Source of the DNA: Siccirubricoccus deserti
GTDB taxonomy: Bacteria; Pseudomonadota; Alphaproteobacteria; Acetobacterales; Acetobacteraceae
Direction: 5' to 3'
NCBI RefSeq assembly: GCF_014283215.1
Contig: NZ_JACOMF010000001.1
Coordinates: forward strand, 62,001 to 126,000
DNA length: 64,000 nucleotides
Part shown: positions 38,053-45,992 of the stretch, in pieces
Layout: the number at the start of each line of letters is the position of its first letter
Position numbering within the stretch: position 1 is the first letter of the stretch
Made by a program: the position numbers and the translations under genes
The notes under the pieces: model-generated
Told to the model about the DNA's origin: nothing
The model's database searches: none
The model's input: the letters and a program-made list of their open reading frames with translations, nothing else

Positions 38053-38868
38053 TCACCCCGCCAATTCCCGCGACCGCGCCGTTGCCGCGGCGATGGCCTG
38101 GTTCATCAGCCGCGGCCAGGCCTCGGGTGCCATCAGCACGGCCAGGGCCCGTTCGGTGGTGCCCTTCGGCGAGGTCACGGCCTTGCGCAGCGTCGCCGCA
38201 TCCTCGCTGCTGGCGGCGAGCAGCGCGCCGGAGCCCGCCACCGTGGCCCGCGCCATGCGGCGCGCCAGCTCGGTCGGAACGCCTTCGGCGATGGCCGCCA
38301 CCTCCATCACCTCGGCCAGCAGGAAGACATAGGCGGGGCCGCCGCCGGAGACGGCGGTGACCGGGTCGATCAGCGACTCATCCTCGACCCAGGCGGTCTC
38401 GCCGATGGCCGAGAGCAGCCGGTCGGCCAGCGCCTGCTGCGCCGCGGTCACGCCAGGGCCGGGGAAGCCCACGGTGAAGCCCTGCCGCACAGCCGCCGGG
38501 GTGTTGGGCATGGCGCGGATGATCGCCGCCCCCTCGCCCAGCGCCGCCCGCATGCCGGCGACGTTCCGCCCGGCCATGATCGAGACGAAGACGGTCTCCG
38601 GCGTGGCGAAGCGGGCGAAGCCCGGCAGGGCGACGGCGGCCTCCTGCGGCTTGATCGCCAGCACCACGGCGGAGGGGCGGAAGCCGGCGGGGATGGCGGC
38701 AGCGTCCGGCACCACCTTCACCCGGCCGGCGAAGCCCGCGGCGGCGGCGGCGTTGGGCTCGACCACCACGGCCTCGGTCAGGCCGCGTTCCAGCCAGCCG
38801 GACAGCATCGCCCCGCCCATCTTGCCGCAGCCGACCAGCAGCAGCGGCGGCAGCGTATCGGTGGCCAT
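38053..38868 (-). CDS. proC: Pyrroline-5-carboxylate reductase
   Basis: The 271-aa product starts MATDTLPPLLLVGCGKMGGAML, an NAD(P)-binding Rossmann motif. It has VVLAIKPQE, IIRAMPNTPAAVRQG and the ProC signature TAVSGGGPAYVFLLAEVM, followed by VTSPKGTTE. It performs the last step of proline synthesis, reducing pyrroline-5-carboxylate. Complete and of normal length. Confidence 0.96.
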   Translation of the reverse strand: MATDTLPPLLLVGCGKMGGAMLSGWLERGLTEAVVVEPNAAAAAGFAGRVKVVPDAAAIPAGFRPSAVVLAIKPQEAAVALPGFARFATPETVFVSIMAGRNVAGMRAALGEGAAIIRAMPNTPAAVRQGFTVGFPGPGVTAAQQALADRLLSAIGETAWVEDESLIDPVTAVSGGGPAYVFLLAEVMEVAAIAEGVPTELARRMARATVAGSGALLAASSEDAATLRKAVTSPKGTTERALAVLMAPEAWPRLMNQAIAAATARSRELAG

Positions 38869-38988
38869 GGTATCCCTCCTCGGCGAATCAGGGGAGCGAA
38901 GCTGTCAGGCCGTGGGCGCCACGTCCAGCGGTTGGCGCGGCGCCGCCGATGCGGCAGGCTGCATCGGCGCCGTTCGGAGAGGAAACGC

Positions 38989-39375
38989 ATGCCCGTCATC
39001 GACAATGCCGCGGCGCCGGAGATTCCCTGGCGCCCCGGCTACCGCGTCTTTCCCCTGGCGGGGCCGGCGCAGGGGGTGGCGACGGCGACCAGCCGGGCGG
39101 AGATCCAGCCCGGCGCCGGCGCGCCGCTGCATATCCACACCGACCTCGATGAGGTGCTGATCGTCACCGCCGGAATGCTGGAGCTGCGGATCGGCGAGGC
39201 GCGGCAGATGGTGGGGCCGGACCACACCATCGCCATCCCCGCCGGCACGCCGCATGGATTCGTCGCGGTGGGGTCGGAGCCGGCCCGCACCTTCACCTTC
39301 TTCGCCCGTACCGGCGCCTTCGCCAGCACCGTCTTCCTGGAAGGCGAGCCGCCCGCAGGTGGAGCGCTGCGATAG
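38989..39375 (+). CDS. Single-domain cupin protein
   Basis: The 128-aa product starts MPVIDNAAAPEIPWRPGYRV. The cupin motifs are PLHIHTDLDEVLIVTAGMLEL (key residues: two His and Glu as metal ligands) and IAIPAGTPHGFVAVG with the last His. Its function may be as a small dioxygenase, isomerase or binding protein; not predictable. GAGAGGAAACGC before the ATG acts as ribosome-binding site. Confidence 0.85.
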   Translation: MPVIDNAAAPEIPWRPGYRVFPLAGPAQGVATATSRAEIQPGAGAPLHIHTDLDEVLIVTAGMLELRIGEARQMVGPDHTIAIPAGTPHGFVAVGSEPARTFTFFARTGAFASTVFLEGEPPAGGALR

Positions 39376-39427
39376 GATCCGCGGCCTGAACCCTGGCAGG
39401 TTCAGGGCACCTTGCCCCACTCATGTC

Positions 39428-39450
39428 ATGGCCGGGCCTGACCCGGCCAT
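39428..39450. terminator. Palindrome between convergent genes
   Basis: ATGGCCGGG (39428-39436) and CCCGGCCAT (39442-39450) form a perfect 9-bp stem with loop CCTGA. This ATGGCCGGG..TGACCCGGCCAT palindrome is a common interspersed element in alphaproteobacteria. It lies between the plus-strand cupin and minus-strand YbjN genes and probably terminates both. Confidence 0.65.
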
Positions 39451-39474
39451 TCGTGGTTTCACGGGTGCGGCCGT

Positions 39475-39978
39475 TCAGGCTTCGCCCACGCAATCCAGCA
39501 TCGCTGCCTGCAAGGCATCCGCCGGCCCCTTGCCGCCCCAGAGGACGAATTGGAAGGCCGGGAAGAAGCGCTCGCATTCGGTGATCGCGATATCGACCAT
39601 GTCCTCCAGGCTCTCGGCGCTGGCGCCAGGGGCGCCCCGCAGCAGGACGGAGTGGCGGAACACCGGCACCCCATCCTCCGACTCCAGGCCGAAATGCCCA
39701 AGCCAGAGCCTCTCATTCGCCATCGCCAGCAGCTCGAACAGCTTGGTCCGGCCTTCCGGCGGCACCTTCAGGTCGAAGGCGCAGGAGAAATGCATGGCGC
39801 TGATCTCCGGCGACCAGGAGAAATACAGTCCGTAATCGCACCATTTGCCCGGTGCCTCGGCCGCCATCTCACCATCGGAGCGGCGCTCGAAGGCCCACTC
39901 ATTGGCGGCGACGATCTGTTCGAGGACATCGAGGGGGTTGGTCGCCTTCTCGCGGTCAAGGGCCATCAAGCCTGACAT
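39475..39978 (-). CDS. YbjN-domain protein
   Basis: The 167-aa product has the alphaproteobacterial YbjN form: ATNPLDVLEQIVAANEWAFER, GLYFSWSPEISAMHFSCAFDL (key residues) and LLAMANERLWLGHFGLESED. YbjN-like proteins have a type III secretion chaperone-like fold; function is unclear. A strong GGAGG precedes the start at 39978; upstream in-frame codons to 40059 are not conserved. It is cytosolic. Confidence 0.85.
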   Translation of the reverse strand: MSGLMALDREKATNPLDVLEQIVAANEWAFERRSDGEMAAEAPGKWCDYGLYFSWSPEISAMHFSCAFDLKVPPEGRTKLFELLAMANERLWLGHFGLESEDGVPVFRHSVLLRGAPGASAESLEDMVDIAITECERFFPAFQFVLWGGKGPADALQAAMLDCVGEA

Positions 39979-40127
39979 CGCGGCACCTCCTCTTCCCGTA
40001 TGCAGTGGCTGACCGGCTACCGAGTCTTGCGTGACCCGGCCCGAATCATCCACCACCAATAGATTACGCAGTTGCGAAACGCAGTAGCAAGGGTGCCAGT
40101 TGCGGACCCGGCCCGTGGCGGCGGAAG

Positions 40128-40526
40128 TCAGCCGACCAGCGGCGCCTGCGGCGGTGGCGCGGGCCCCGCCGGCGGCTCCGCGGTGGCCGAGGAGGAGGGA
40201 ATCGGCGCGCCCTCCGCCATCATCACCGGCTGCGGAACGCTCCCGGCCAGCCGTTCCTCAAGCGACCGGAGCCGGGCCTCAAGCGCCTCGACCCGGGCCT
40301 CAAGCGCCTCCTCCGCCTCGCGCGCCCGGCGGGCGAGCTCCATGGCGGCGTCGAGGTCCTCGCGCTTCACCAGCTCCAGCCGCTGCACCGCGGCGTCGAT
40401 TTGCGAGCGGACCGCCTGCTCCACCTCCGTGCGTGCGCCGGCGAGGGCGGAAAAGGCGCCGCCGGCCACCCCAGCCAGATCGTCGAAGAAGCCGCCACGC
40501 TTGCGGCCGCCACCGGTCTCATTCAT
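40128..40526 (-). CDS. ubiK: Ubiquinone biosynthesis accessory factor UbiK (BMFP)
   Basis: The 132-aa product starts MNETGGGRKRGGFFDDLAGV. Its pattern is FFDDLAGVAGGAFSALAG, an amphipathic helix (TEVEQAVRSQIDAAVQRLELV, key residues KREDLDAAMELARRARE) and a C-terminal coiled coil (EALEARVEALEARLRSLEERL, key heptads). A Pro/Ala tail follows. UbiK trimers fuse membranes in vitro and assist the Ubi complex. It is divergent from hldD. Homology starts only at the internal ATG at 40526. Confidence 0.85.
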   Translation of the reverse strand: MNETGGGRKRGGFFDDLAGVAGGAFSALAGARTEVEQAVRSQIDAAVQRLELVKREDLDAAMELARRAREAEEALEARVEALEARLRSLEERLAGSVPQPVMMAEGAPIPSSSATAEPPAGPAPPPQAPLVG

Positions 40527-40683
40527 CTGCTGCCTCCTGCATTCAGCCGCTGCCGATTCGGGTTCCTCGTTCCGGTCCCCGACCGCGTGCCAAGCCTCGC
40601 CCTTCTCTGCCGCACCGCGGCGCCCTATACCCCGCGCCGGCCCGGCGCAACGCCGCGCGCTGCCCGGGCGAAGGATCAGGCCG

Positions 40684-41661
40684 ATGTATCTCGTCACCGG
40701 CGGGGCCGGTTTCATCGGCTCCCACCTCGTTGCCGCCCTTGCCTCCCGTGGCGCCGAGGTGATGGTCGTCGACCGCCTCGGCCATGGCGAGAAGTGGCGC
40801 AACCTCGCTGCCCCCACCATCGCCGGCCTGCTGCCGCCGGAGGAGCTGGAGGATTTCTGGTCCGCCGCCCCGCCGATCACCGCCGTGCTGCATATGGGGG
40901 CGATCAGCGCCACCACCGAGACCGATGGCGATCTCGTGGCCGCGACCAATCTCACCCTGCCGCTCTGGCTATGGAACGCCTGCGCCGAGCGCGAGGTGCC
41001 CTTCGTCTACGCCTCCTCCGCCGCCACCTATGGCGACGGGTCGCAAGGCTTCTCGGACGATGCCTCGCCGGAGGCCCTGGCGCGGCTCCGGCCGCTGAAC
41101 CTCTATGGCTGGTCGAAGCTCGCCTTTGACCGGCGCGTCGCACAGCTGCTCGAACGCGGCGCGGCGGCGCCGCCGCAATGGGCAGGCCTGCGCTTCTTCA
41201 ACGTCTATGGCGCGCATGAGGCGCACAAGGGCCGGATGGCCAGCGTGCTGTTCCACAAATACCGCCAGGTGATGCAGGGCGAGGCGGCGACGCTGTTCCG
41301 CTCCGACCGTCCCGGCATCGCCGACGGCGAGCAGCAGCGGGACTTCGTCCATGTCGATGATTGCGTCGCCGTGATGCTCTGGCTGCTGGACAACCCGCAG
41401 GTTTCCGGGCTGTTCAACCTCGGCTCCGGCCGCGCCCGCAGCTTCCTCGACCTGGTGCGGGCGATGTTCGCCGCGCTCGGCCGGGCGGAGGAGATCCGCT
41501 TCATCGACATGCCGGACGACCTGAAGGGCAAGTACCAGTACTTCACGGAGGCCCCGCTGGAGACGCTGCGCACCGCCGGCTTCGCTGGCCAGATGACGCC
41601 GCTGGAGGAAGGGGTGCGTCGCACCATCGCCCAGTACCAAGCCCTGGACGCCGCTCGCTGA
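40684..41661 (+). CDS. hldD: ADP-glyceromanno-heptose 6-epimerase
   Basis: The 325-aa short-chain epimerase starts MYLVTGGAGFIGSHLVAAL (TGGxGFIG NAD(P) site). It has ASSAATYGDG, the YGWSK catalytic Tyr-x-x-x-Lys, QQRDFVHVDDC and the HldD-specific C-terminal LKGKYQYFTEA. It makes ADP-L-glycero-D-manno-heptose for LPS inner core. Its stop overlaps the lgt ATG by one base (TGATG). Confidence 0.92.
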   Translation: MYLVTGGAGFIGSHLVAALASRGAEVMVVDRLGHGEKWRNLAAPTIAGLLPPEELEDFWSAAPPITAVLHMGAISATTETDGDLVAATNLTLPLWLWNACAEREVPFVYASSAATYGDGSQGFSDDASPEALARLRPLNLYGWSKLAFDRRVAQLLERGAAAPPQWAGLRFFNVYGAHEAHKGRMASVLFHKYRQVMQGEAATLFRSDRPGIADGEQQRDFVHVDDCVAVMLWLLDNPQVSGLFNLGSGRARSFLDLVRAMFAALGRAEEIRFIDMPDDLKGKYQYFTEAPLETLRTAGFAGQMTPLEEGVRRTIAQYQALDAAR

Positions 41662-42470
41662 TGCTCTTCGCCATTCCCTTCCCGATGATCGATCCGGTGC
41701 TGGTCGAGATCGGTCCGCTCGCCATCCGCTGGTACGCGCTGGCCTATATCCTCGGCATCGTGCTCGGCTGGTGGCTGGCCAAGCGGCTGGTGGCGCTGCC
41801 GCCGCGGGCGGCGACGCCCGAGCAGGTGGATGATTCGGTCACCTGGGTGACGCTTGGCATCATCCTCGGCGGAAGGCTCGGCTATGTGCTGTTCTACCGG
41901 CCGGACCACTATCTGGCGCATCCGGCGGAAATCCTCGCGGTCTGGACCGGGGGGATGTCCTTCCACGGCGGCGCGCTCGGGGTGGTCATCGCGCTGCTGC
42001 TGTTCTGCCGGCAGCAGAAGCTGGACCCGCTGGCCTTCGCCGACCGGGTGGTCTCGGTGGTGCCGATCGGGTTGTTCCTCGGGCGGCTGGCGAATTTCGT
42101 CAACGGCGAGCTGTGGGGCCGGGTCACCGACGTGCCCTGGGCCATGGTCTTCCCGACCGGCGGGCCGGAGCCGCGCCACCCGAGCCAGCTCTACCAGGCC
42201 GGGATGGAGGGGCTGCTGCTGTTCCTGCTGCTCCAGCTTCTGGTCCGCACCCCGGCAATCCGGGCGCGGCGCGGCTTCGTCACCGGCGCCTTCCTGGCGG
42301 GCTATGCCGTGGCGCGCTCGGTCGGCGAGATCTTCCGCCAGCCGGATGCCTATCTCGGCTTCCTGCTGGCCGGGCTCACCATGGGGCAGCTGCTCTCCCT
42401 GCCGATGCTGCTGGCGGGGGTGTGGCTCATGCTCCGGGCGCGGCCGGCACCGCAAAGGCTGGGGGCCTAG
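41661..42470 (+). CDS. lgt: Prolipoprotein diacylglyceryl transferase
   Basis: The 269-aa membrane enzyme has seven predicted helices. Motifs are IRWYALAYILG, GGRLGYVLFY, the Lgt signature GLFLGRLANFVNGELWGR (key residues: GRxxNFxNGE) and RHPSQLYQ. It transfers diacylglyceryl from phosphatidylglycerol to lipobox cysteines; several lipoproteins in this window are clients. It is co-transcribed with hldD and midA. Confidence 0.96.
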   Translation: MLFAIPFPMIDPVLVEIGPLAIRWYALAYILGIVLGWWLAKRLVALPPRAATPEQVDDSVTWVTLGIILGGRLGYVLFYRPDHYLAHPAEILAVWTGGMSFHGGALGVVIALLLFCRQQKLDPLAFADRVVSVVPIGLFLGRLANFVNGELWGRVTDVPWAMVFPTGGPEPRHPSQLYQAGMEGLLLFLLLQLLVRTPAIRARRGFVTGAFLAGYAVARSVGEIFRQPDAYLGFLLAGLTMGQLLSLPMLLAGVWLMLRARPAPQRLGA

Positions 42471-42495
42471 CCCGCTGGAACGCCTCGACCACTAC

Positions 42496-43464
42496 ATGGC
42501 CCGCGCGGTCGCCGCCTATTACGCGGCGCGGGAGCCCTTCGGCGCCGGCGGCGACTTCACCACCGCGCCGGAGATCTCCCAGGCCTTCGGCGAATGCCTC
42601 GGCCTCTGGGCGGCGGTGACCTGGGAGGCGATGGGAAGGCCCGATCCGGTGCTGCTGGTCGAACTCGGCCCTGGCCGCGGCACCTTGATGGCCGATGCGC
42701 TGCGCGCGGTGGCCGAGGTGGCACCCGGCTTCCGCGCCGCCCTCCGGGTGCATCTGGTCGAAGCCTCGCCCCGGCTGCGGGCGGCCCAGGCGGCGCGCAT
42801 CCCGGATGCGCAATGGCATGACGGGCTGGCGAGCCTGCCGGACGGCCCGGCGCTGGTGCTGGCCAATGAATTCCTCGATGCCATGCCGATCCGCCAGTTC
42901 ATCCGGCGCGGCACCGGCTGGACCGAGCGCTACGTCGCCGAGGGCGCCTTCGTCGAACGCCCCGCCGAGGACGCCCCCGCCCTGCCGCCGGACACCCCGG
43001 AAGGCACGGTGGCGGAGCATTCCGCCGCCGGCCTCACGCTGGTCCGCGCCCTGGCACGGCGCTGCCGCGACCAGGGCGGCGCCGCCCTGCTGCTCGACTA
43101 CGGCCCGGCCGAGGCGGTGCTCGGCGAAAGCCTCCAGGCCATGGCCGTGCATGGACGGGCGGAGGTGCTGGCGCCGGCGGGCACGGTGGACCTGACCGCC
43201 CATGTGCTCTTCGCCCCGCTCGCCGCCGCGGCGCGGGAGGCGGGTGCGGCGGTGCACGGGCCGCTGCCGATGGGGCTGTTCCTGCAAAGGCTCGGGATCA
43301 TGAGCCTCGCCGCGCTGCAGGCCCGGCGGGCGCCGCAACTGGCGCGGCAGATCCTCTCGGGCGCCGAGCGGCTGGTGGCGCCGGAGGCGATGGGGCGGCT
43401 GTTCAAGGCGCTCTGCCTGTGCCATCCGGGGCTGCCGGTGCCCCAAGGATTCGAGCCTGCATGA
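42496..43464 (+). CDS. midA: MidA/NDUFAF7-type SAM-dependent methyltransferase, N-terminus unclear
   Basis: At least 322 aa. Motifs are AAREPFGAGGDFTTAPEISQ, LLVELGPGRGTLMAD (SAM site), LVLANEFLDAMPIRQF and a C-terminal GTVDLTAHVLF. Homologues methylate an arginine of complex I. The ATG at 42496 falls inside the conserved block PLERLDHYMARAVAAYY, so the true start should lie about 20-30 codons upstream. That frame has no ATG, GTG or TTG between the lgt coding overlap and here; only a CTG at 42475. A non-canonical start, a frameshift or a shortened protein are all possible. The stop overlaps pgeF (ATGA). Confidence 0.87.
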   Translation: MARAVAAYYAAREPFGAGGDFTTAPEISQAFGECLGLWAAVTWEAMGRPDPVLLVELGPGRGTLMADALRAVAEVAPGFRAALRVHLVEASPRLRAAQAARIPDAQWHDGLASLPDGPALVLANEFLDAMPIRQFIRRGTGWTERYVAEGAFVERPAEDAPALPPDTPEGTVAEHSAAGLTLVRALARRCRDQGGAALLLDYGPAEAVLGESLQAMAVHGRAEVLAPAGTVDLTAHVLFAPLAAAAREAGAAVHGPLPMGLFLQRLGIMSLAALQARRAPQLARQILSGAERLVAPEAMGRLFKALCLCHPGLPVPQGFEPA

Positions 43465-44246
43465 GTGATGCCGAATACCTGACGACGCCGGCGCTGGCCC
43501 GCCTCACCGGCCTCGCGCATGGCTTCTTCACCCGCCGCGGCGGGGTCTCGGACGGGCCATGGGCGGCGCTGAATTGCTCGCTCTCCGGCCAGGACGACAT
43601 CGGGCGGGTACGGGAGAACCGCCGCCGGGCGATGGCCGCCTTCGGGCTGGACCGCCCGGCGCTGCATGGTCTGACCCAGGTGCATGGCCCGGCGGTGGCG
43701 GTGGTGGACGCGGCCGGCTGGGCCGAAGGCCAGGGCCCGCGCGCCGATGCGCTGGTGACCCGGCGCGCCGGCATCGCCCTCGGCATCGTCACCGCCGATT
43801 GCGCCCCGGTGCTCTTCGCCGATGCCGAAGCCGGGGTGATCGGCGCCGCCCATGCCGGCTGGCGCGGCGCGGTGGCCGGGGTACTGGAGGCGACCGTCGC
43901 CGCCATGGCGGCCCTCGGCGCCGCGCCCGGCCGCATCCATGCCGCCATCGGCCCCTGCATCGGCCAGGCGAGCTACGAGGTCGGCCCCGACCTGCGGGAG
44001 GAGGTGCTGGCCCGCGACGCCACCGACGCGCGCCACTTCGGCCCGGGCCGGCGGGAGGAGCGCTGGCAATTCGATCTGGCCGGCTATTGCGCCGCCCGGC
44101 TGGCCCGGCTTGGCCTGGCGGTGGTAGAGACGGCCGACACCGACACCCTGGCGAATGAAGAGAGGTTCTTCAGCCATCGGCGGCGGACCCTGGCGAGGGG
44201 TGGGCCGATCGGGCACCAGCTCTCGGCCATTGCCATCCCGGCCTGA
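43461..44246 (+). CDS. pgeF: Peptidoglycan editing factor PgeF (laccase-domain)
   Basis: The 261-aa product starts MSDAEYLTTPALARLTGLAH. Family motifs are HGFFTRRGGVSDGPWAALN, LTQVHGPAVAVVD, IVTADCAPVLFAD and GAAHAGWRGAVAG, with metal-binding His/Cys in the last two, then IGPCIGQASYEV and NEERFFSHRR. Members purge wrong amino acids from muropeptides and show purine-nucleoside activity. It overlaps midA by 4 nt. Confidence 0.94.
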   Translation: MSDAEYLTTPALARLTGLAHGFFTRRGGVSDGPWAALNCSLSGQDDIGRVRENRRRAMAAFGLDRPALHGLTQVHGPAVAVVDAAGWAEGQGPRADALVTRRAGIALGIVTADCAPVLFADAEAGVIGAAHAGWRGAVAGVLEATVAAMAALGAAPGRIHAAIGPCIGQASYEVGPDLREEVLARDATDARHFGPGRREERWQFDLAGYCAARLARLGLAVVETADTDTLANEERFFSHRRRTLARGGPIGHQLSAIAIPA

Positions 44247-44250
44247 CCTC

Positions 44251-44319
44251 ATGCCCTACATGGTGCAGTTCATGATCCTGACGCTGATCACCATGATGGT
44301 GGCCTGTGCGATATTGTAG
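44251..44319 (+). CDS. Possible 22-aa hydrophobic peptide
   Basis: A short frame immediately after pgeF encodes MPYMVQFMILTLITMMVACAI plus Leu, almost wholly hydrophobic like a single-pass leader or small membrane peptide. It overlaps the start of the following lipoprotein gene and could couple its translation. No ribosome-binding site stands out. Confidence 0.3.
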   Translation: MPYMVQFMILTLITMMVACAIL

Positions 44320-45199
44320 GCTTCTCCTGGGCGGCCTGCTCGTCGCCCTGTCTGGCTGCGGCGACCTGCCACAGCCCTACCGCGGCCGGCCGGGCGAACA
44401 GGCGCAGCGGCTGGCGGTGCCGCTCGCGGTGCGGCTGGCGGTGCCGCCGCCGCAGCAGGCGCTGTTGCCCGACACCGCCGCCACCGCCCTGGCCGAGGCG
44501 GTTACCACCGCGCTTCAGGCGCAGGAGCTGCCGGCCGTCGCCACCGCCACCCCGCTGCCGCTCGACTGGCTGGTGGAGGTGACGGCGGAGCGGCAGGGCG
44601 CGATGGTGCAGCCGCGCTTCCGCCTGCTGGATGCCGACCGCGCCTCCCAGGCCAGCGCCGATGCCGCGCCGGTGACGCTGCGTGACTGGGCCGAGGCGGC
44701 GCCGGAGACCTTCGCCCGGGTCGCCGCCGAGGCCGCCCCGGCGCTGACCCGGCTGCTGCTGCAGGTGGAGGCGGCGCGGAAGGCGACCGACCCGCAATCC
44801 CTGGCCGCCGGGCCGCCGCGGCTGCGCATGGCCGGGGTGCGCGGCGCGCCGGGCGACGGCAATGCGGCGCTGGCCGCGCGGATGCGGGATTTCCTCGGTG
44901 GCCAGGGCTTCGTGGTGCAGGATGCCGCCGATGGCGCGCAATATGCCGTCGAGGGCGATGTCGTCGTGGCCACCGGCACGCCGGGGCAGCAGCGGGTGGA
45001 GATCCAGTGGATCGTCAGCCGCCGCGACGGGCATGAGCTCGGCCGGGTGGTGCAGATCAACGAGGTGCCGAACGGGCGGCTGGCCCGGCTCTGGGGCGAC
45101 ATCGCCTATGTGGTGGCCGAGGAAGCCGCCAACGGCGTGCGCACCGTGGTGGCGAACGCCCAGGCGGCACCGGCGACCACCCAGCCGGCGACCCAGTGA
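44306..45199 (+). CDS. Lipoprotein of unknown function
   Basis: The 297-aa product begins (GTG start) MRYCRLLLGGLLVALSGCGD with lipobox LSGC. The mature part is mixed, with a C-terminal region (about 170-285) containing YAVEGDVVVATGTPGQQRVEIQ (key residues), RRDGHELGRVVQINEVPNG and a last helix. No family is recognised. It is predicted to be an envelope lipoprotein. It follows pgeF in the same direction and may belong to the hldD-lgt-midA-pgeF operon. Confidence 0.75.
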   Translation: MRYCRLLLGGLLVALSGCGDLPQPYRGRPGEQAQRLAVPLAVRLAVPPPQQALLPDTAATALAEAVTTALQAQELPAVATATPLPLDWLVEVTAERQGAMVQPRFRLLDADRASQASADAAPVTLRDWAEAAPETFARVAAEAAPALTRLLLQVEAARKATDPQSLAAGPPRLRMAGVRGAPGDGNAALAARMRDFLGGQGFVVQDAADGAQYAVEGDVVVATGTPGQQRVEIQWIVSRRDGHELGRVVQINEVPNGRLARLWGDIAYVVAEEAANGVRTVVANAQAAPATTQPATQ

Positions 45200-45278
45200 C
45201 GGCCTGCCGGGGGATGGCCCTGGACCAGGTTCCGGTTGACCGGTGGTGCTCCAGAAGCATTTGAATGCACAGTGGTTT

Positions 45279-45310
45279 TTCCACGCGGGCTGTTTCCGGT
45301 CTGCGTGGAA
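45279..45310 (+). repeat. Hairpin element with conserved 16-nt loop, copy 2
   Basis: TTCCACGC (45279-45286) pairs with GCGTGGAA (45303-45310) around the 16-nt loop GGGCTGTTTCCGGTCT. Loop length and the central TGTTTCC agree with the hairpin at 24475-24508, while the stem has different, compensated bases. It lies between the convergent lipoprotein and flgD genes. Confidence 0.6.
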
Positions 45311-45315
45311 CTGCT

Positions 45316-45978
45316 CTAAGGCACGATCCGCCGGACCGTATCGAAGCCGACCGACAGCCCGCCCATCACCAATTGCAGGTCGCCGCTGCTGCCCTGCCGC
45401 TCGGCGGCGGTGATGCGGGCGCGGACGGTCGCCTCCACCGCCTGTGGGTTGCCCGCCGCATCGCGCCCGGCGACGGCGAAGCGGTAGGCGCCATCGGCCT
45501 GCTGCACGCCGGCGGCATTGCGGCCGTCCCAGCTCCATTCCGTGCTGCCGGTGCCGAGGGTGACCACCTCCGAGCGCAGGGTGCGGCCGCTGCCATCCAG
45601 CACCGTCACCGTCGCGGTGCGCGCCGCCCCGGCCGGCGGCAGCACCAGCATGGCCGCGCCGCCCTGCAGCGCGAGCCGTTCGCTGGCAACCTCCACGGTC
45701 TTGCCGAGTAGCCCTTGCGCGGCGGTCACCTGCGAGGCCTGCTGCAATCCGATCAGCTTCTCCAGATTGGCGTTCATGCTGATCTGCTGCTCGACCTGGG
45801 AGAAGGCGACGAGCTGGTTCGTCATCTCCGTGGTGTCCATCGCCTTGGTCGGGTCCTGGTTCTTGAGCTGCGCCGTCAGCATGGTCAGGAAGGTGCTGAA
45901 ATCCTTGCCGAGGGTCGCGCCCGCGGCCCTGCTGCCGGTGGCGCTGGCGCTGGTCGGGGATCCGATGGTGCCGGACAT
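45316..45978 (-). CDS. flgD: Flagellar hook-capping protein FlgD
   Basis: The 220-aa product has the FlgD N-terminal signature LGKDFSTFLTMLTAQLKNQDP (key residues), NQLVAFSQVEQQ and the Ig/FLG-like C-terminal WSWDGRNAAGVQQADGAYRF (key residues). FlgD caps the growing hook and directs FlgE assembly. The ATG at 45978 has GGAG upstream; a TTG at 45996 is also in frame and overlaps the fliK stop. It is the second gene of a minus-strand fliK-flgD unit. Confidence 0.94.
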   Translation of the reverse strand: MSGTIGSPTSASATGSRAAGATLGKDFSTFLTMLTAQLKNQDPTKAMDTTEMTNQLVAFSQVEQQISMNANLEKLIGLQQASQVTAAQGLLGKTVEVASERLALQGGAAMLVLPPAGAARTATVTVLDGSGRTLRSEVVTLGTGSTEWSWDGRNAAGVQQADGAYRFAVAGRDAAGNPQAVEATVRARITAAERQGSSGDLQLVMGGLSVGFDTVRRIVP

Positions 45979-45992
45979 GGGGGACGCTCCGT

